Notes under the pieces: model-generated
Told to the model about the DNA's origin: nothing
The model's database searches: none
What the model saw: only the letters and a program-made list of their open reading frames with translations
Shown: piece by piece, positions 26,343-35,157 of the stretch
Position numbering within the stretch: position 1 is the stretch's first letter
Layout: each line of letters begins with the position of its first letter
Program-made: the position numbers and the translations under genes
DNA from: Azospirillum oryzae
Lineage (GTDB): Bacteria > Pseudomonadota > Alphaproteobacteria > Azospirillales > Azospirillaceae
Length of the DNA stretch: 64,000 nucleotides
NCBI RefSeq assembly: GCF_008364795.1
Contig: NZ_VTTM01000005.1
Coordinates: 248,001-312,000, forward strand
Direction: 5' to 3'

Positions 26343-27218
26343 ATGCAGACCCGCTATTCCTACGGTGGCGACGAGCACATCTTCGTCGAAATGGACGAGG
26401 AGATGTCGCTCGAAGCCTTCTTCAAGAGCATGTCGATCACCAATGCGGTCCGCGCCGCGCACATCGACGGCATCACCGAGATCTGCCCGGCCAACGGCAG
26501 CTTCCAGATCAAGTTCGATCCCGACCGCATCGCCCCGGACGACCTGATGGGCCGGCTGCGTTCTCTGGAACAGGCGGCGGACAAGGCGGAGAAGCGGCTG
26601 GAAACCCGCATCGTCGAGGTGCCGGTCTTCTACCGGGATCCCTGGACCACCGAAACACTGATGCGCTTCCGCGAGCGGCACCAGGATCCGCAGAGCACTG
26701 ATCTGGAATACGCCGCCCGGATGAACGGCTACGACACGGTGGAGCAGTTCATCCATGCCCACCACGCCTCGCCCTGGTTCGTGTCGATGGTGGGGTTCGT
26801 CGCCGGCCTTCCCTTCCTCTATCAACTGGTCGAGCGGTCGCGGCAAATCCAGGTGCCGAAATACCTGCGCCCGCGCACCGACACGCCCAAGCACACCATC
26901 GGCCATGGCGGCTGCTTCGGCTGCGTCTATTCGGTGCGCGGCGCCGGCGGTTACCAGATGTTCGGTATCACGCCGATGCCGATCTACGACCCGACCCAGA
27001 AGGTCTCCTACCTGCGCGAGTTCATGGTGTTCTTCCGCCCCGGCGACATCGTGAAATGGAAGCCGATTGGCCGCGAGGAATACGACGCCATCACCGCCGA
27101 CGTCGCGGCCAACCGCTACGAGCCGCGCATCCGCAAGGTCACCTTCGATCTGGACAGCTTCAACGCAGACATCGACGGCACCAACCAGCGGCTGATGGAG
27201 ACCCTCCATGGCGTTTAA
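26343..27218 (+). CDS. pxpB: PxpB/KipI-like allophanate hydrolase subunit 1 domain protein (AHS1)
   Basis: A 291-residue AHS1-family protein, longer than the roughly 230 of many PxpB/KipI proteins. The core carries F-V-S-M-V-G-F-V-A-G-L-P-F-L-Y and P-K-H-T-I-G-H-G-G-C-F-G-C-V-Y-S, positions where the family reads G-F-x-P-G-F-x-Y-L and an S-x-G-I-A-G-x-Q-x-G-I-Y segment. The Cys pair in G-C-F-G-C is unusual. It overlaps the PxpC-like gene by 11 bases. With it, the protein corresponds to the carboxyltransferase half of urea carboxylase. Confidence 0.85.
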   Translation: MQTRYSYGGDEHIFVEMDEEMSLEAFFKSMSITNAVRAAHIDGITEICPANGSFQIKFDPDRIAPDDLMGRLRSLEQAADKAEKRLETRIVEVPVFYRDPWTTETLMRFRERHQDPQSTDLEYAARMNGYDTVEQFIHAHHASPWFVSMVGFVAGLPFLYQLVERSRQIQVPKYLRPRTDTPKHTIGHGGCFGCVYSVRGAGGYQMFGITPMPIYDPTQKVSYLREFMVFFRPGDIVKWKPIGREEYDAITADVAANRYEPRIRKVTFDLDSFNADIDGTNQRLMETLHGV

Positions 27219-28179
27219 GGTTCTGAATCCCGGCCTGCTGACCACCGTCCAGGATCTCGGCCGGCCCGGCTATTTCCATCTCGGCATCCCGATGTCTGGG
27301 GCGATGGACCGCTACGCGCTGCGCGCCGCCAACCTGCTGGTCGGCAATCCGGAAGGGGCCGCCGCGCTGGAGGCGGTCTTCATGGGGCCGCAGCTGGAGT
27401 TCGAGGTGGACGCCACCGTCGCCGTCACCGGCGCCGACCTGCCGGCCCGCGTCGACGGAGAACCCCATCCGGCCTGGACCGCCTTCCCGGTGCGCGCCGG
27501 ACAGGTGCTGTCCTTCGACTATCTGAAAGGCGGCGCCCGCGCCTACATCGCGATCTCCGGTGGCATCGACACCCCGCCGGCGCTGGGCAGCCGCTCCACC
27601 TACATCATCGGGGCGCTCGGCGGCTATCACGGCCGGGCGCTGGCGGCGGGCGACATGGTGCCGCTGGGCAAACCGGGTGCCTTCCGCCATGGCACCGAGG
27701 TGCCGGAGGCACTGCGCCGCACGGTGGGCAAGAGCGCCGAGCTGCGCGTGCTGCCCGGCCTCTATTGGCGCCTGATCACCGAGGAGGCCGGGCGCAACTT
27801 CTTCGAGGACGGCTGGAAGGTGGCGCCGGAAGCCGACCGCATGGGCTATCGCTTCCGCGGCGGCCGCCCCTTCACCTTCGAGCCGCGCGAACAGCCCTTC
27901 GGCGCCGGCTCCAACCCGTCCAACATCGTCGATGCCTGCTATCCCTATGGCTCGATCCAGGTGCCGGGCGGCACCGAACCCATCGTGCTGCACCGCGACG
28001 CCGTGTCGGGCGGCGGCTACTTCACGCTTGGGGCGGTGATCTCCGCCGACATGGACCTGATCGGCCAGATGCAGCCGCACACCGGCGTCCGTTTCGTCAA
28101 GGTCGATATGGAAGAGGCGCTGGCCGCACGCGCCGACGAGGCTGGCAGGCTGGCCCGCCTGCGCGAAGCGCTGGCCTGA
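27208..28179 (+). CDS. pxpC: PxpC/KipA-like biotin-dependent carboxyltransferase domain protein (AHS2)
   Basis: A 323-residue AHS2-family protein: V-L-N-P-G-L-L-T-T-V-Q-D-L-G-R-P-G at the N-terminus, G-V/I-P-x-S-G-A-M-D (here G-I-P-M-S-G-A-M-D), R-A-Y-I-A-I-S-G-G-I-D, and a late D-R-M-G-Y-R-F-R-G segment. Family members form the carboxyltransferase of urea carboxylase or the PxpC subunit of 5-oxoprolinase. A T-tailed hairpin follows within a few bases of the stop. Confidence 0.9.
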   Translation: MAFKVLNPGLLTTVQDLGRPGYFHLGIPMSGAMDRYALRAANLLVGNPEGAAALEAVFMGPQLEFEVDATVAVTGADLPARVDGEPHPAWTAFPVRAGQVLSFDYLKGGARAYIAISGGIDTPPALGSRSTYIIGALGGYHGRALAAGDMVPLGKPGAFRHGTEVPEALRRTVGKSAELRVLPGLYWRLITEEAGRNFFEDGWKVAPEADRMGYRFRGGRPFTFEPREQPFGAGSNPSNIVDACYPYGSIQVPGGTEPIVLHRDAVSGGGYFTLGAVISADMDLIGQMQPHTGVRFVKVDMEEALAARADEAGRLARLREALA

Positions 28180-28181
28180 CC

Positions 28182-28227
28182 GGCGGGGAGGCGGCGCCCC
28201 CTCCGCCGCCTCCCTCCCCGCCTTTTT
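28182..28227 (+). terminator. Rho-independent terminator after pxpC
   Basis: A GC-only stem, GGCGGGGAGG...CGGCG pairing across a short C-rich loop with CGCCGCC...TCCCCGCC (a few bases bulged), directly followed by TTTTT at 28223-28227. It separates the enzyme genes from the importer genes, so the importer may be expressed at a lower level or from its own promoter. Confidence 0.75.
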
Positions 28228-28272
28228 GAACATCCCCCGTCCGTCCAATCCCATGCCGTGGAGACCACTTGC

Positions 28273-29352
28273 ATGAACGCCTTCGCTCGCGCTCTCGTCA
28301 CCGCCACAGTTCTTGGAAGCAGCCTTGCCGCCGCCATCCCGGCATCCGCCGCCGAGTGGTTCCCCTATCCGGCGGTGGAGGTGACGCCCGCCTTCTCCGC
28401 CGATGGCAGGCCGAAGGACATCTCCTACAGCCCGCTGACGAAGGCGGCGAAGAAATGGGACATCTGCGTGTCCTTCCCGCACATGAAGGACGCCTATTGG
28501 CTGGGCGTCGACTATGGCGTGGTGGAAGAGGCCAAGCGGCTGGGGGTGAAGGCCAACATCGTCGAAGCCGGCGGCTACACCGAACTGAACAAGCAGATCG
28601 GCCAGATCGAGGATTGCGTGGCGCGCGGCGCCAACGCCGTGGTGATCGGCGCCATCAGCTTCGACGGGCTGAACAATCTGGTGGCCGAGCTGGCGAAGAA
28701 GAACATCCCGGTGATCGACGTCATCAACGGCATCTCCTCCCCGGCGCTGACCGCCAAGTCGCTGGTGTCCTTCCACACCATGGGGGCGGAGACCGGCCGC
28801 TATCTCGCCGCCAAGCATCCGGCCGGCAGCCCGCCGGTGAAGGTCGGCTGGTTCCCCGGCCCGGCCGGCGCCGGCTGGGTCGAGGCCGCTAACAAGGGCT
28901 TCATGGAGGCGGTGGCCGGCTCCGCCGTGCAGGTGCTGGAGCCGCGCTACGGCGACACCGGGAAGGAGGCGCAGCTGCGGCTGGTCGAGGATGTGCTGCA
29001 GGCGACCCCCGACGTCAAATACATCGCCGGCACTGCGGTGACCGCCGAGGCGGCGCAGGGCCTGCTGCGCGAGCGCGGGCTGAGCGACAAGGTCGGACTG
29101 CTCGCCTTCTACATGACGCCCGGCGTCTATCAGGGCATCAAGCGCGGCTTCATCCAGGCGGCGCCGGCGGATTCCATGGTCATCCAGGGCCGCATCGCCA
29201 TCGATCAGGCGGTGCGGGCGCTGGAGAAGGCCGATCTGGTGAAACATGTCGGCCCGAAGATCTTCGTCGTCGACAAGGGCAATGTCGGCAGCGTGCCGCG
29301 CGACAGCATCCTGCCGCCGGACAATTTTGCCCCTGTCTTCAGCGTGAAGTGA
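28273..29352 (+). CDS. TorT/ribose-type periplasmic binding protein
   Basis: A 359-residue periplasmic-binding protein of the type I (sugar/LacI-like) fold, resembling the TorT group. It has a Sec signal ending A-S-A-A before E-W-F-P-Y. The mature part shows W-D-I-C-V-S-F-P-H-M-K-D-A-Y-W-L-G-V-D-Y, G-A-N-A-V-V-I-G-A-I-S and G-W-F-P-G-P-A-G-A-G-W. Binding-protein, ATPase and permease genes follow in order, so it is here the receptor of an importer rather than a TMAO sensor. Ligand unknown; the neighbouring lactam enzymes suggest an amide or lactam. Confidence 0.85.
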   Translation: MNAFARALVTATVLGSSLAAAIPASAAEWFPYPAVEVTPAFSADGRPKDISYSPLTKAAKKWDICVSFPHMKDAYWLGVDYGVVEEAKRLGVKANIVEAGGYTELNKQIGQIEDCVARGANAVVIGAISFDGLNNLVAELAKKNIPVIDVINGISSPALTAKSLVSFHTMGAETGRYLAAKHPAGSPPVKVGWFPGPAGAGWVEAANKGFMEAVAGSAVQVLEPRYGDTGKEAQLRLVEDVLQATPDVKYIAGTAVTAEAAQGLLRERGLSDKVGLLAFYMTPGVYQGIKRGFIQAAPADSMVIQGRIAIDQAVRALEKADLVKHVGPKIFVVDKGNVGSVPRDSILPPDNFAPVFSVK

Positions 29353-29415
29353 GACCGCATTTCCCGCCGCCGGTCCTGAAGAGAACCGGCGGCGGGGACC
29401 ATCCGGAGTGTGCGC

Positions 29416-30963
29416 ATGTCCCCTCCCGTCCTGATCCGGACCGTCGCCCTGACCAAGCGCTATCCCGGCGTCACCGCGCTGGACCGCGTCGATTTCGACC
29501 TGCGCTCCGGCGAGGTGCATGTGCTGTTCGGCGAAAACGGCGCCGGCAAATCGACCTTGATCTCGCTGCTGGCCGGGGTGTCGACTCCCAGCGAGGGCGA
29601 GATTCTGGTGCGCGGCCACCATGTCCGCTTCACCGGCGTCGCCGACGCCCGTGCCGCCGGCATCTCCGCCGTCTTCCAGGAATTCTCGCTGGTCCCAACC
29701 CTGACGGTGGCTGAAAACCTGTTCTTGGGTGACGAGCCGCTGAGCGGCCCCTTCCTGGACCGCCGGGCGATGCGGCGCAAGGCGGCCGCCCTGTTCGCCG
29801 ACCTCGATTTTGCCATCGATCCGAAACGGCTGGTCGCCACGCTGAGCCGCGCCGAACAGCAGATGGTGGAGATCGCCAAGGCCCTGCACGGCGAGGTCGG
29901 CATCCTGATCCTCGACGAGCCGACGGCCTCGCTGACCGACCGCGAGGTCGACCATCTGTTCGCGGTGATCGCGCGCATGAAGGCGCGCGGCGTCGGCATC
30001 ATCTATATCTCCCACCGGATGCAGGAGTTCGCCCGCATCGCCGACCGCGTGACGGTTCTGCGTGATGGACGACGGATCGGCACGGTGGCGATGGCCGAGA
30101 CCAGCGAGGCAGCCCTGATCGAAATGATGGCCGGCCGCGCCATCGCCGAAATCTACCCGTCCATCGCCCGCAGTCCCGGTCCGGTCCTGCTGCGGACGGA
30201 AGGGTTGCGGGCGTGGGGCGTTCATTGTGTCGACCTGGAGGTCCGCGCGGGAGAGGTGCTGGGCGTGGCCGGCCTCGTCGGCTCCGGCAAGTCGCGCAGC
30301 TTTCGGGCACTGATGGGACTGCTGCCGATCCAGGCGGGACGGGTGACCGTACAAGGGCGCGACCTCACCGGCGCCACGACCCGCGAGGTGATGCGGGCGG
30401 GCCTCTGCTATGTGCCGCCCGACCGCAAGACCGAAGGGTTGCAGCTGGCCTTCAGCACGCGGGACAATCTGGCCCAGGGCGAACTGGCCGGCACTCCAAG
30501 CCGCTTCGGCCTGCTGCCCTGGCGGCGCATCCGCAAGCGCTGCGAGGCGACCGCCGAACGGGTCGAGCTGCCGCCGGCCTATCGCGGCCGGGCCGTCGGC
30601 AAGCTGTCGGGCGGCAACCAGCAGAAGGCGCTGTTCGGCCGTGCGCTCGGCCGCGACTACGATCTCTACATCTTCGACGAGCCGACCGTCGGCGTCGACA
30701 TGGGCGCGCGGGCCGCCATCTATCGCCTGATCCGCGAACTGGCTGAGGCCGGCAAGGCGGTGGTGGTCATTTCCTCCGACCTGCCGGAGGCGATGAACCT
30801 CGCCCACCGTCTTCTGGTCTTCGCCCATGGCCGCATCGCCGCCGAACTGGAAGGCGACGCCATCAGCGAAGCGGCCATCCTTTCCCACTTCTTCGATCCC
30901 ATCCCATCGGCTGCCATCCCATCGGTCCCCACCATCGACCAGGAAGCGAGACTGCCCGCATGA
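29416..30963 (+). CDS. Sugar-type ABC ATPase, two domains (RbsA/MglA type)
   Basis: A 515-residue ATPase with two nucleotide-binding domains. First: G-E-N-G-A-G-K-S-T, L-S-R-A-E-Q-Q-M-V-E-I-A, L-D-E-P-T-A-S-L-T. Second: a degenerate Walker A G-L-V-G-S-G-K-S-R, then L-S-G-G-N-Q-Q-K and F-D-E-P-T-V-G-V-D. A degenerate second site is usual in this family. Start is ATG 29416 behind CCGGAG. It overlaps the permease gene by four bases. Confidence 0.93.
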   Translation: MSPPVLIRTVALTKRYPGVTALDRVDFDLRSGEVHVLFGENGAGKSTLISLLAGVSTPSEGEILVRGHHVRFTGVADARAAGISAVFQEFSLVPTLTVAENLFLGDEPLSGPFLDRRAMRRKAAALFADLDFAIDPKRLVATLSRAEQQMVEIAKALHGEVGILILDEPTASLTDREVDHLFAVIARMKARGVGIIYISHRMQEFARIADRVTVLRDGRRIGTVAMAETSEAALIEMMAGRAIAEIYPSIARSPGPVLLRTEGLRAWGVHCVDLEVRAGEVLGVAGLVGSGKSRSFRALMGLLPIQAGRVTVQGRDLTGATTREVMRAGLCYVPPDRKTEGLQLAFSTRDNLAQGELAGTPSRFGLLPWRRIRKRCEATAERVELPPAYRGRAVGKLSGGNQQKALFGRALGRDYDLYIFDEPTVGVDMGARAAIYRLIRELAEAGKAVVVISSDLPEAMNLAHRLLVFAHGRIAAELEGDAISEAAILSHFFDPIPSAAIPSVPTIDQEARLPA

Positions 30964-32006
30964 GCGCCACCTCCTCCGCCGCATCGCCGTCCTCCGGCGC
31001 CGTTCCGGCCTCCACCTCTGTTCGGCTGCGCGCCGCCGGACGGGCGCTGTTCATCCACCTCGGCGTGCTGCCCTTCTTCCTGGCGGCGGCGCTGATCGTA
31101 TTCACGCTCGTCTCCGACCGCTTCCTGACCGCGGACAACCTCGTCAATGTGATGCGCCAGTCGGTCTATCTGGTGCTGGTGTCGCTGGGACAAATGACGG
31201 TGCTGATCACCGGCGGGTTCGATCTCGCGGTCGGGGCGACGGTCGCCCTCACCTCAGTGGTGTCGGCTTTGGTGATGGCGGCACTCGGCCCGATGTTCCC
31301 GGATGCCCCGGCCCTGGTGATCGCGCTCGGCGCGCTGGCCGGCTTCGCGGTAGCGGCGCTGGTCGGGCTGGCGAATGGCGCCGGCGTCGCGCTGTTCGGC
31401 GTTTCGCCCTTCATCATGACGCTGGGTGTCAGCTCGGTGGCGGCCGGCGGATCGCTTTTCCTGACCGGCGGCGTCCCGGTATCCGGCCTGCCGACGGAAT
31501 TCGCCGACCTGTTCGGTTTCGGCCGCTGGCTGGGCATTCCGGTACCAGTGCTGGTCGCTGCGGTCGCGATCTCCATCGCCTGGGTCGTTATGACCCGCAC
31601 CCGGACCGGAGCCCATCTTTATGCCGTCGGCGGCAACATCAAGGCGGCAAAGTTGTCGGCCATCCACACCGGGCGTACGCTGATCGTCGCCTACATCCTG
31701 TGCGCCCTGATCGCGGCGCTGACCGGCCTGCTGCTGACGGCACGGGTGGAATCGGGAGAGGCCAATCTGGGCGGAACACTCGCTCTGGAGTCCATCGCCG
31801 CCTGCGTGATTGCGGGCGTGTCGCTGCGCGGCGGCATCGGCCGGGTTGAGAATGTGGTTCTGGGCGCTCTGTTCATCGTGCTGGTGCAGAACGGTATGAA
31901 CCTTGCCCAGATCGGATCCTATCTGCAGATGGTGCTGCTCGGCGGGCTGCTGATTCTGGCGGTGATTTTCGACCAGATCCGCTACCGTATGATGATGGGC
32001 GTGTAG
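30960..32006 (+). CDS. Sugar-type ABC permease (RbsC type)
   Basis: A 348-residue permease with 8-10 hydrophobic segments; it has T-G-G-F-D-L-A-V-G-A (family S-G-G-x-D-L-S-x-G) and the cytoplasmic G-G-N-I-K-A-A-K-L-S-A-I segment that contacts the ATPase. Partner of the two upstream proteins. The stop is followed within about 30 bases by a transposase remnant, so everything downstream of the operon was replaced by mobile DNA. Confidence 0.92.
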   Translation: MSATSSAASPSSGAVPASTSVRLRAAGRALFIHLGVLPFFLAAALIVFTLVSDRFLTADNLVNVMRQSVYLVLVSLGQMTVLITGGFDLAVGATVALTSVVSALVMAALGPMFPDAPALVIALGALAGFAVAALVGLANGAGVALFGVSPFIMTLGVSSVAAGGSLFLTGGVPVSGLPTEFADLFGFGRWLGIPVPVLVAAVAISIAWVVMTRTRTGAHLYAVGGNIKAAKLSAIHTGRTLIVAYILCALIAALTGLLLTARVESGEANLGGTLALESIAACVIAGVSLRGGIGRVENVVLGALFIVLVQNGMNLAQIGSYLQMVLLGGLLILAVIFDQIRYRMMMGV

Positions 32007-32037
32007 TTGCTTGGCTCGCTGACTGCGTCGTTTGACC

Positions 32038-32290
32038 AGCGCCGTTGGTGGCGGCACGACCGTATTCGGCGGAGCGATCCCGCGCCACCACGGCGATGCC
32101 GGGGTGGTCGCGCAACCAGCCGGCAACGGTGTTGGCAAATCGATCGGCCAGCAGGTCAAGGACACGACGACGTTCCAGGTCGACCAGGATGGTGCCATAG
32201 GTCCGCCCCTTGCGCAGCGCCCAGTCATCCACGCCGACGACGCGTGGCGGTTCAACGGCCGGCAAGGGAGCCGCAGCTGCCACGCTCGAT
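32038..32290 (-). pseudogene. ISL3-family transposase fragment (remnant 1)
   Basis: About 80 residues of the catalytic domain of an ISL3 transposase: V-V-G-V-D-D-W-A-L-R-K-G with the first Asp, Y-G-T-I-L-V-D-L-E and V-V-A-R-D-R-S-A-E-Y with the second. Both ends are lost, one beside the permease stop and one at the IS21 remnant. It is a different ISL3 type from the complete copy at 33621-35157. Confidence 0.8.
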
Positions 32291-32438
32291 CTGAAACACG
32301 CGGCAGCCCGGAAGGAAAGAGAACTTCTGCATGCTCCTTCCATGTGGGCAATGTCAAACGACCTCCCGAACTGCCCCCTGGCGACACGAGGAACTGCCCC
32401 CGGTTGCGCCGTTCAGGCTGTGGTAGGTTGAGGCGCCG

Positions 32439-33158
32439 CAGTCGGTAGCTATCGCCTCGGATGGTGACGACGTGATTGTGATGGAGCAGCCGGTCGAGGA
32501 TCGCCGTCGCCACGACGGAATCGCCGAAGACGCTGCCCCATTCCCCCACGGCTCGGTTGGAGGTGACCAGCATCGCCCCTTTCTCATAGCGCCGGCTGAC
32601 AAGCTGGAAAAGCAGGTGGGCGGCATCCGGCTCGAACGGCAGGTAGCCCAACTCGTCGACGATCAGCAGCTTGGGCTTGCTGTAGTGCAACAGCTTTTCC
32701 TCCAGCCGGCCGTCGGCATGGGCCTTGGCGAGTTGAGCCACCAGGGTGGTCGCCGGGCTGAACAGCACCGAGTAGCCGGCTACGATGGCTTCCCGTCCGA
32801 TGGCCACCGCCAGATGCGTCTTGCCCACCCCCGGCGGACCGAGGAACAGCACCGCCTCACCGTTGGCGATGAAGCGCCCCGACGCGATCTCCCGGATCTG
32901 TGCCTTGTCGAGCGACGGCTGGGCGGCGAAGTCGAACCCGGCCAACTCGCGCACGAAGGGGAAGCGGGCCAGCCCGAAACCCATGTCGATGCGGCGCTGG
33001 TCGCGCCGGGCGATCTCCCGCTCGCAGAACAGCGCCAGGGACTCGCGGATCGTCAGCTCCCGCCGCCCGGCCTCGTCGATCAGGCTGTCGAGCTGGTCGC
33101 GCAAGGCCGTCAGCTTCAGCCGGTTCAGCATGGCGATCAGATGGTCGTGTTCGCTCAT
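32439..33158 (-). CDS. istB: IstB-type transposition ATPase of IS21
   Basis: About 240 residues of IstB, the DnaC-like AAA+ helper of IS21 transposase: Walker A G-P-P-G-V-G-K-T at 107-114, Walker B L-L-I-V-D-E-L-G-Y-L-P at 164-174, and S-N-R-A-V-G-E-W near 200. Start ATG overlaps the istA stop as TGATG. The conserved part ends at S-Y-R-L-R near 32439. The frame then stays open through the terminal repeats and far beyond without family sequence, so the normal stop has been lost. Confidence 0.82.
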
Positions 33159-33610
33159 CAGAAGCCTCCCCCGGCCACGGCCTCGTATTCGGCCAGCGGA
33201 CGCAGCAGCGCCGGCACCGCCGCCACCGCGCCGCCATCCTCGGGTCGAGCGACGCGGACCGGGCGGCCGTCCGCCCCGGCGACGCCGGCCAGATGGACGT
33301 CCTGCATCGAGCGCCCGTGCCGCCCCTTCAGTTCGGCATGCACCGCCACCTCGCGCCCGGCGTGGAGAACCCGCAGCGTGCCGGCCTCCAGCATCACCCG
33401 GACCCGCTCGCCGATCAGCCGCCAGGGCACCGAGTAGGCGTTGCCGTCCACCTCCACCGCGCGGTCCGTGCCGACCCGGCGAACTAGGTCGCGCGCCATG
33501 GTGAAGGGCGGGATGCCGGCCAGCAGCTTCAGCGCCTGGGCCTCCTCCCGCCGGGACCGCTCGATCGGCGCTTCGCCGGTCGTGCCGTGAAGCCGTTGAT
33601 TGTCAATCGG
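33158..33610 (-). pseudogene. istA: IS21 transposase IstA, C-terminal remnant
   Basis: About 150 residues of the C-terminal beta-barrel part of IstA (Q-R-L-H-G-T-T-G-E-A-P, then G-N-A-Y-S-V-P-W-R-L-I-G). The catalytic DDE core and N-terminal HTH are missing because the ISL3 copy replaced everything upstream of about 33615. TGATG coupling to istB is preserved. Confidence 0.82.
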
Positions 33611-33620
33611 CTTGAGATCG

Positions 33621-35157
33621 GGGTTCATCCGCGCATTCGGTGCTGAGACGGACGGCTCGTAGCTGTTGGTGCACATGTGTAGCGGGGAGATTCACATGAT
33701 GCAGATCTCGGATCGCGCCCTGCCGCTGGTGCCGGCCGGCCTTCAGGCGACGGCGGTTATGGTCGAGTAGGATCGCATCGTCGTCACCGCCCGAACGATT
33801 GGAACGGTGGCAACCTGTCCGACCTGCGGAACGGGATCGGACCACGTTCACAGCCACTATTGGCGCACCATCGCTGACTTGCCGTGGCAGGGACGCCAGA
33901 TCGTTCTGCGGGTTCAGGTGCGTCGCTTCCGTTGCCGGCACTGCGGATCGCATATCTTTGCCGAGCGCCAGCCCGAGATTGCCCGCAAGGAGCGGCGGAC
34001 GGGGCGGCTGGCGTTGGCTCAAGCCCAGATTGGCTTGGTGCTGGGCGGCGAGCCGGGGGCGCGGTTGGTGTCGAAGCTGGCCATGCCGGTGAGCGGCGAT
34101 ACCATCCTGCGCCTCATCCGCAAACTGCCGCCACCACCGTGTCCGCCTCCGCGGGTGATCGGTGTCGACGACTGGGCATGGCGCCGCAGCCGGCGCTACG
34201 GAACCATCGTGTGCGACCTGGAACGCGGCCGGGTGATCGACCTGCTGCCGGATCGCTCCGCCGCTCCTCTGCGCGCGTGGCTGAAGCGACACCCGACCGT
34301 CGCGCTGGTCAGCCGTGATCGATCCGGCCCCTATGCCGAAGCCATCCGCACCGGCGCGCCGGGCGCCGTGCAGGTGGCGGATCGGTGGCACCTGCTCGTC
34401 AACGCGTCGGACGCCCTGCGCTCCTTCCTGGACCGCCACCACGCTGAACTGCGCGAAGCTGCGCGGCTGTGCGGCTCCGGTGTTCGCCCGTCCGCATGCG
34501 CCTTCCCACCGGACGCCATGAAACTGGATCGCTACACGTCCTTCGCCGAGGCCGCATGGCGCAGTGGACGGCGCAACGTCGCCGCCATCTGGCGCGCCCT
34601 TGTCGAGCAGGGGTTCGAGGGCGGCTATGACATCGTGCGCCGCTGGGTCAAACGGCGGCGAATGGCCGAGTCTGAGCGACCTGATGCTCCCCTGCCGTCG
34701 TGGCGGGTGCCATCCAGCCGCCGCGCGGCCCGCCTGCTGACGAGTGACCCGACCACGCTGAGCCGTGCCGACCGCCGGTTCGTCGACACCGTGCGGGCGA
34801 TCGCGCCAAGCATCCGTGAGGTGGCAGACCTCATCAACGACCTTGGCAAACTCCTCCGCCGGCAGAGCGCGAGGTCCCTCGCCGCGTGGCTGGAGGCGGC
34901 CTCCGCGACAGCGCTGCGCAACTTCGCACAAGGTCTGGCCGCCGATCTCGACGCGTTGCAAGCGGCTCTCCAGGAGCCCTGGAACAATAGCCCGGTCGAA
35001 GGGCAGATCAACCGCCTGAAGCTCATCAAACGGCAGATGTTCGGCCGCGCCAAGTTCGATCTGCTCCGTCAGCGCGTCTTATGCACCGCCTGACGACTGC
35101 CACGCCGGCCATCACTGCGGCCCACGCCACCTCAGCACCGAATGCGCGGATGAACCC
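33621..35157 (+). mobile_element. Complete ISL3-family element
   Basis: Bounded by 27-base perfect inverted repeats: 33621-33647 (GGGTTCATCCGCGCATTCGG and seven more bases) and its exact complement at 35131-35157. Length 1537 bases with one transposase gene. The eight bases outside the two ends (TGAGATCG and TTATTCCA) differ, so there is no target duplication. On the left it cuts istA, on the right an integrase gene, so the flanks were joined by a deletion or recombination after insertion. Confidence 0.9.
33696..35093 (+). pseudogene. ISL3 transposase with an in-frame amber codon
   Basis: The natural start is probably ATG 33696 behind AGCGGGGAG. From there the family N-terminus reads L-P-A-G-L-type (L-V-P-A-G-L-Q-A-T-A-V-M-V-E), then TAG at 33768-33770, then D-R-I-V-V-T-A-R-T without frame change. 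After the TAG, a GTG at 33807 begins 428 open residues. These carry the zinc-finger C-P-T-C ... C-R-H-C, catalytic V-I-G-V-D-D-W, S-R-D-R-S-G-P-Y and S-P-V-E-G-Q-I-N-R-L-K-L-I-K-R. The element is either one nonsense mutation from full function or restarts at 33807. Confidence 0.85.

Larger units (their letters stand above)
32343..33620 (-). mobile_element. IS21-family remnant (istA 3' part, istB, one end)
   Basis: The istB-side end is present: near 32343-32401 there are two direct copies of GAACTGCCCCC (32368-32378 and 32391-32401, 23 bases apart), the multiple terminal repeats typical of IS21 elements. The istA-side end is cut by the ISL3 element that begins at 33621. Confidence 0.75.

Noticed and set aside
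27160..30984. A 1274-codon open frame on the minus strand opposite the pxpC to RbsA-type genes
   Set aside because: It is the antisense shadow of well-supported plus-strand genes in high-GC DNA; the composition is His/Arg/Gly/Gln-rich without any family motif.
31254..32438. Continuation of the istB frame for another 390 codons, suggesting a fusion protein
   Set aside because: After residue 240 the frame runs through IS21 terminal repeats, an ISL3 scrap in the wrong frame and the antisense of the RbsC-type permease; only the first 240 residues are IstB.
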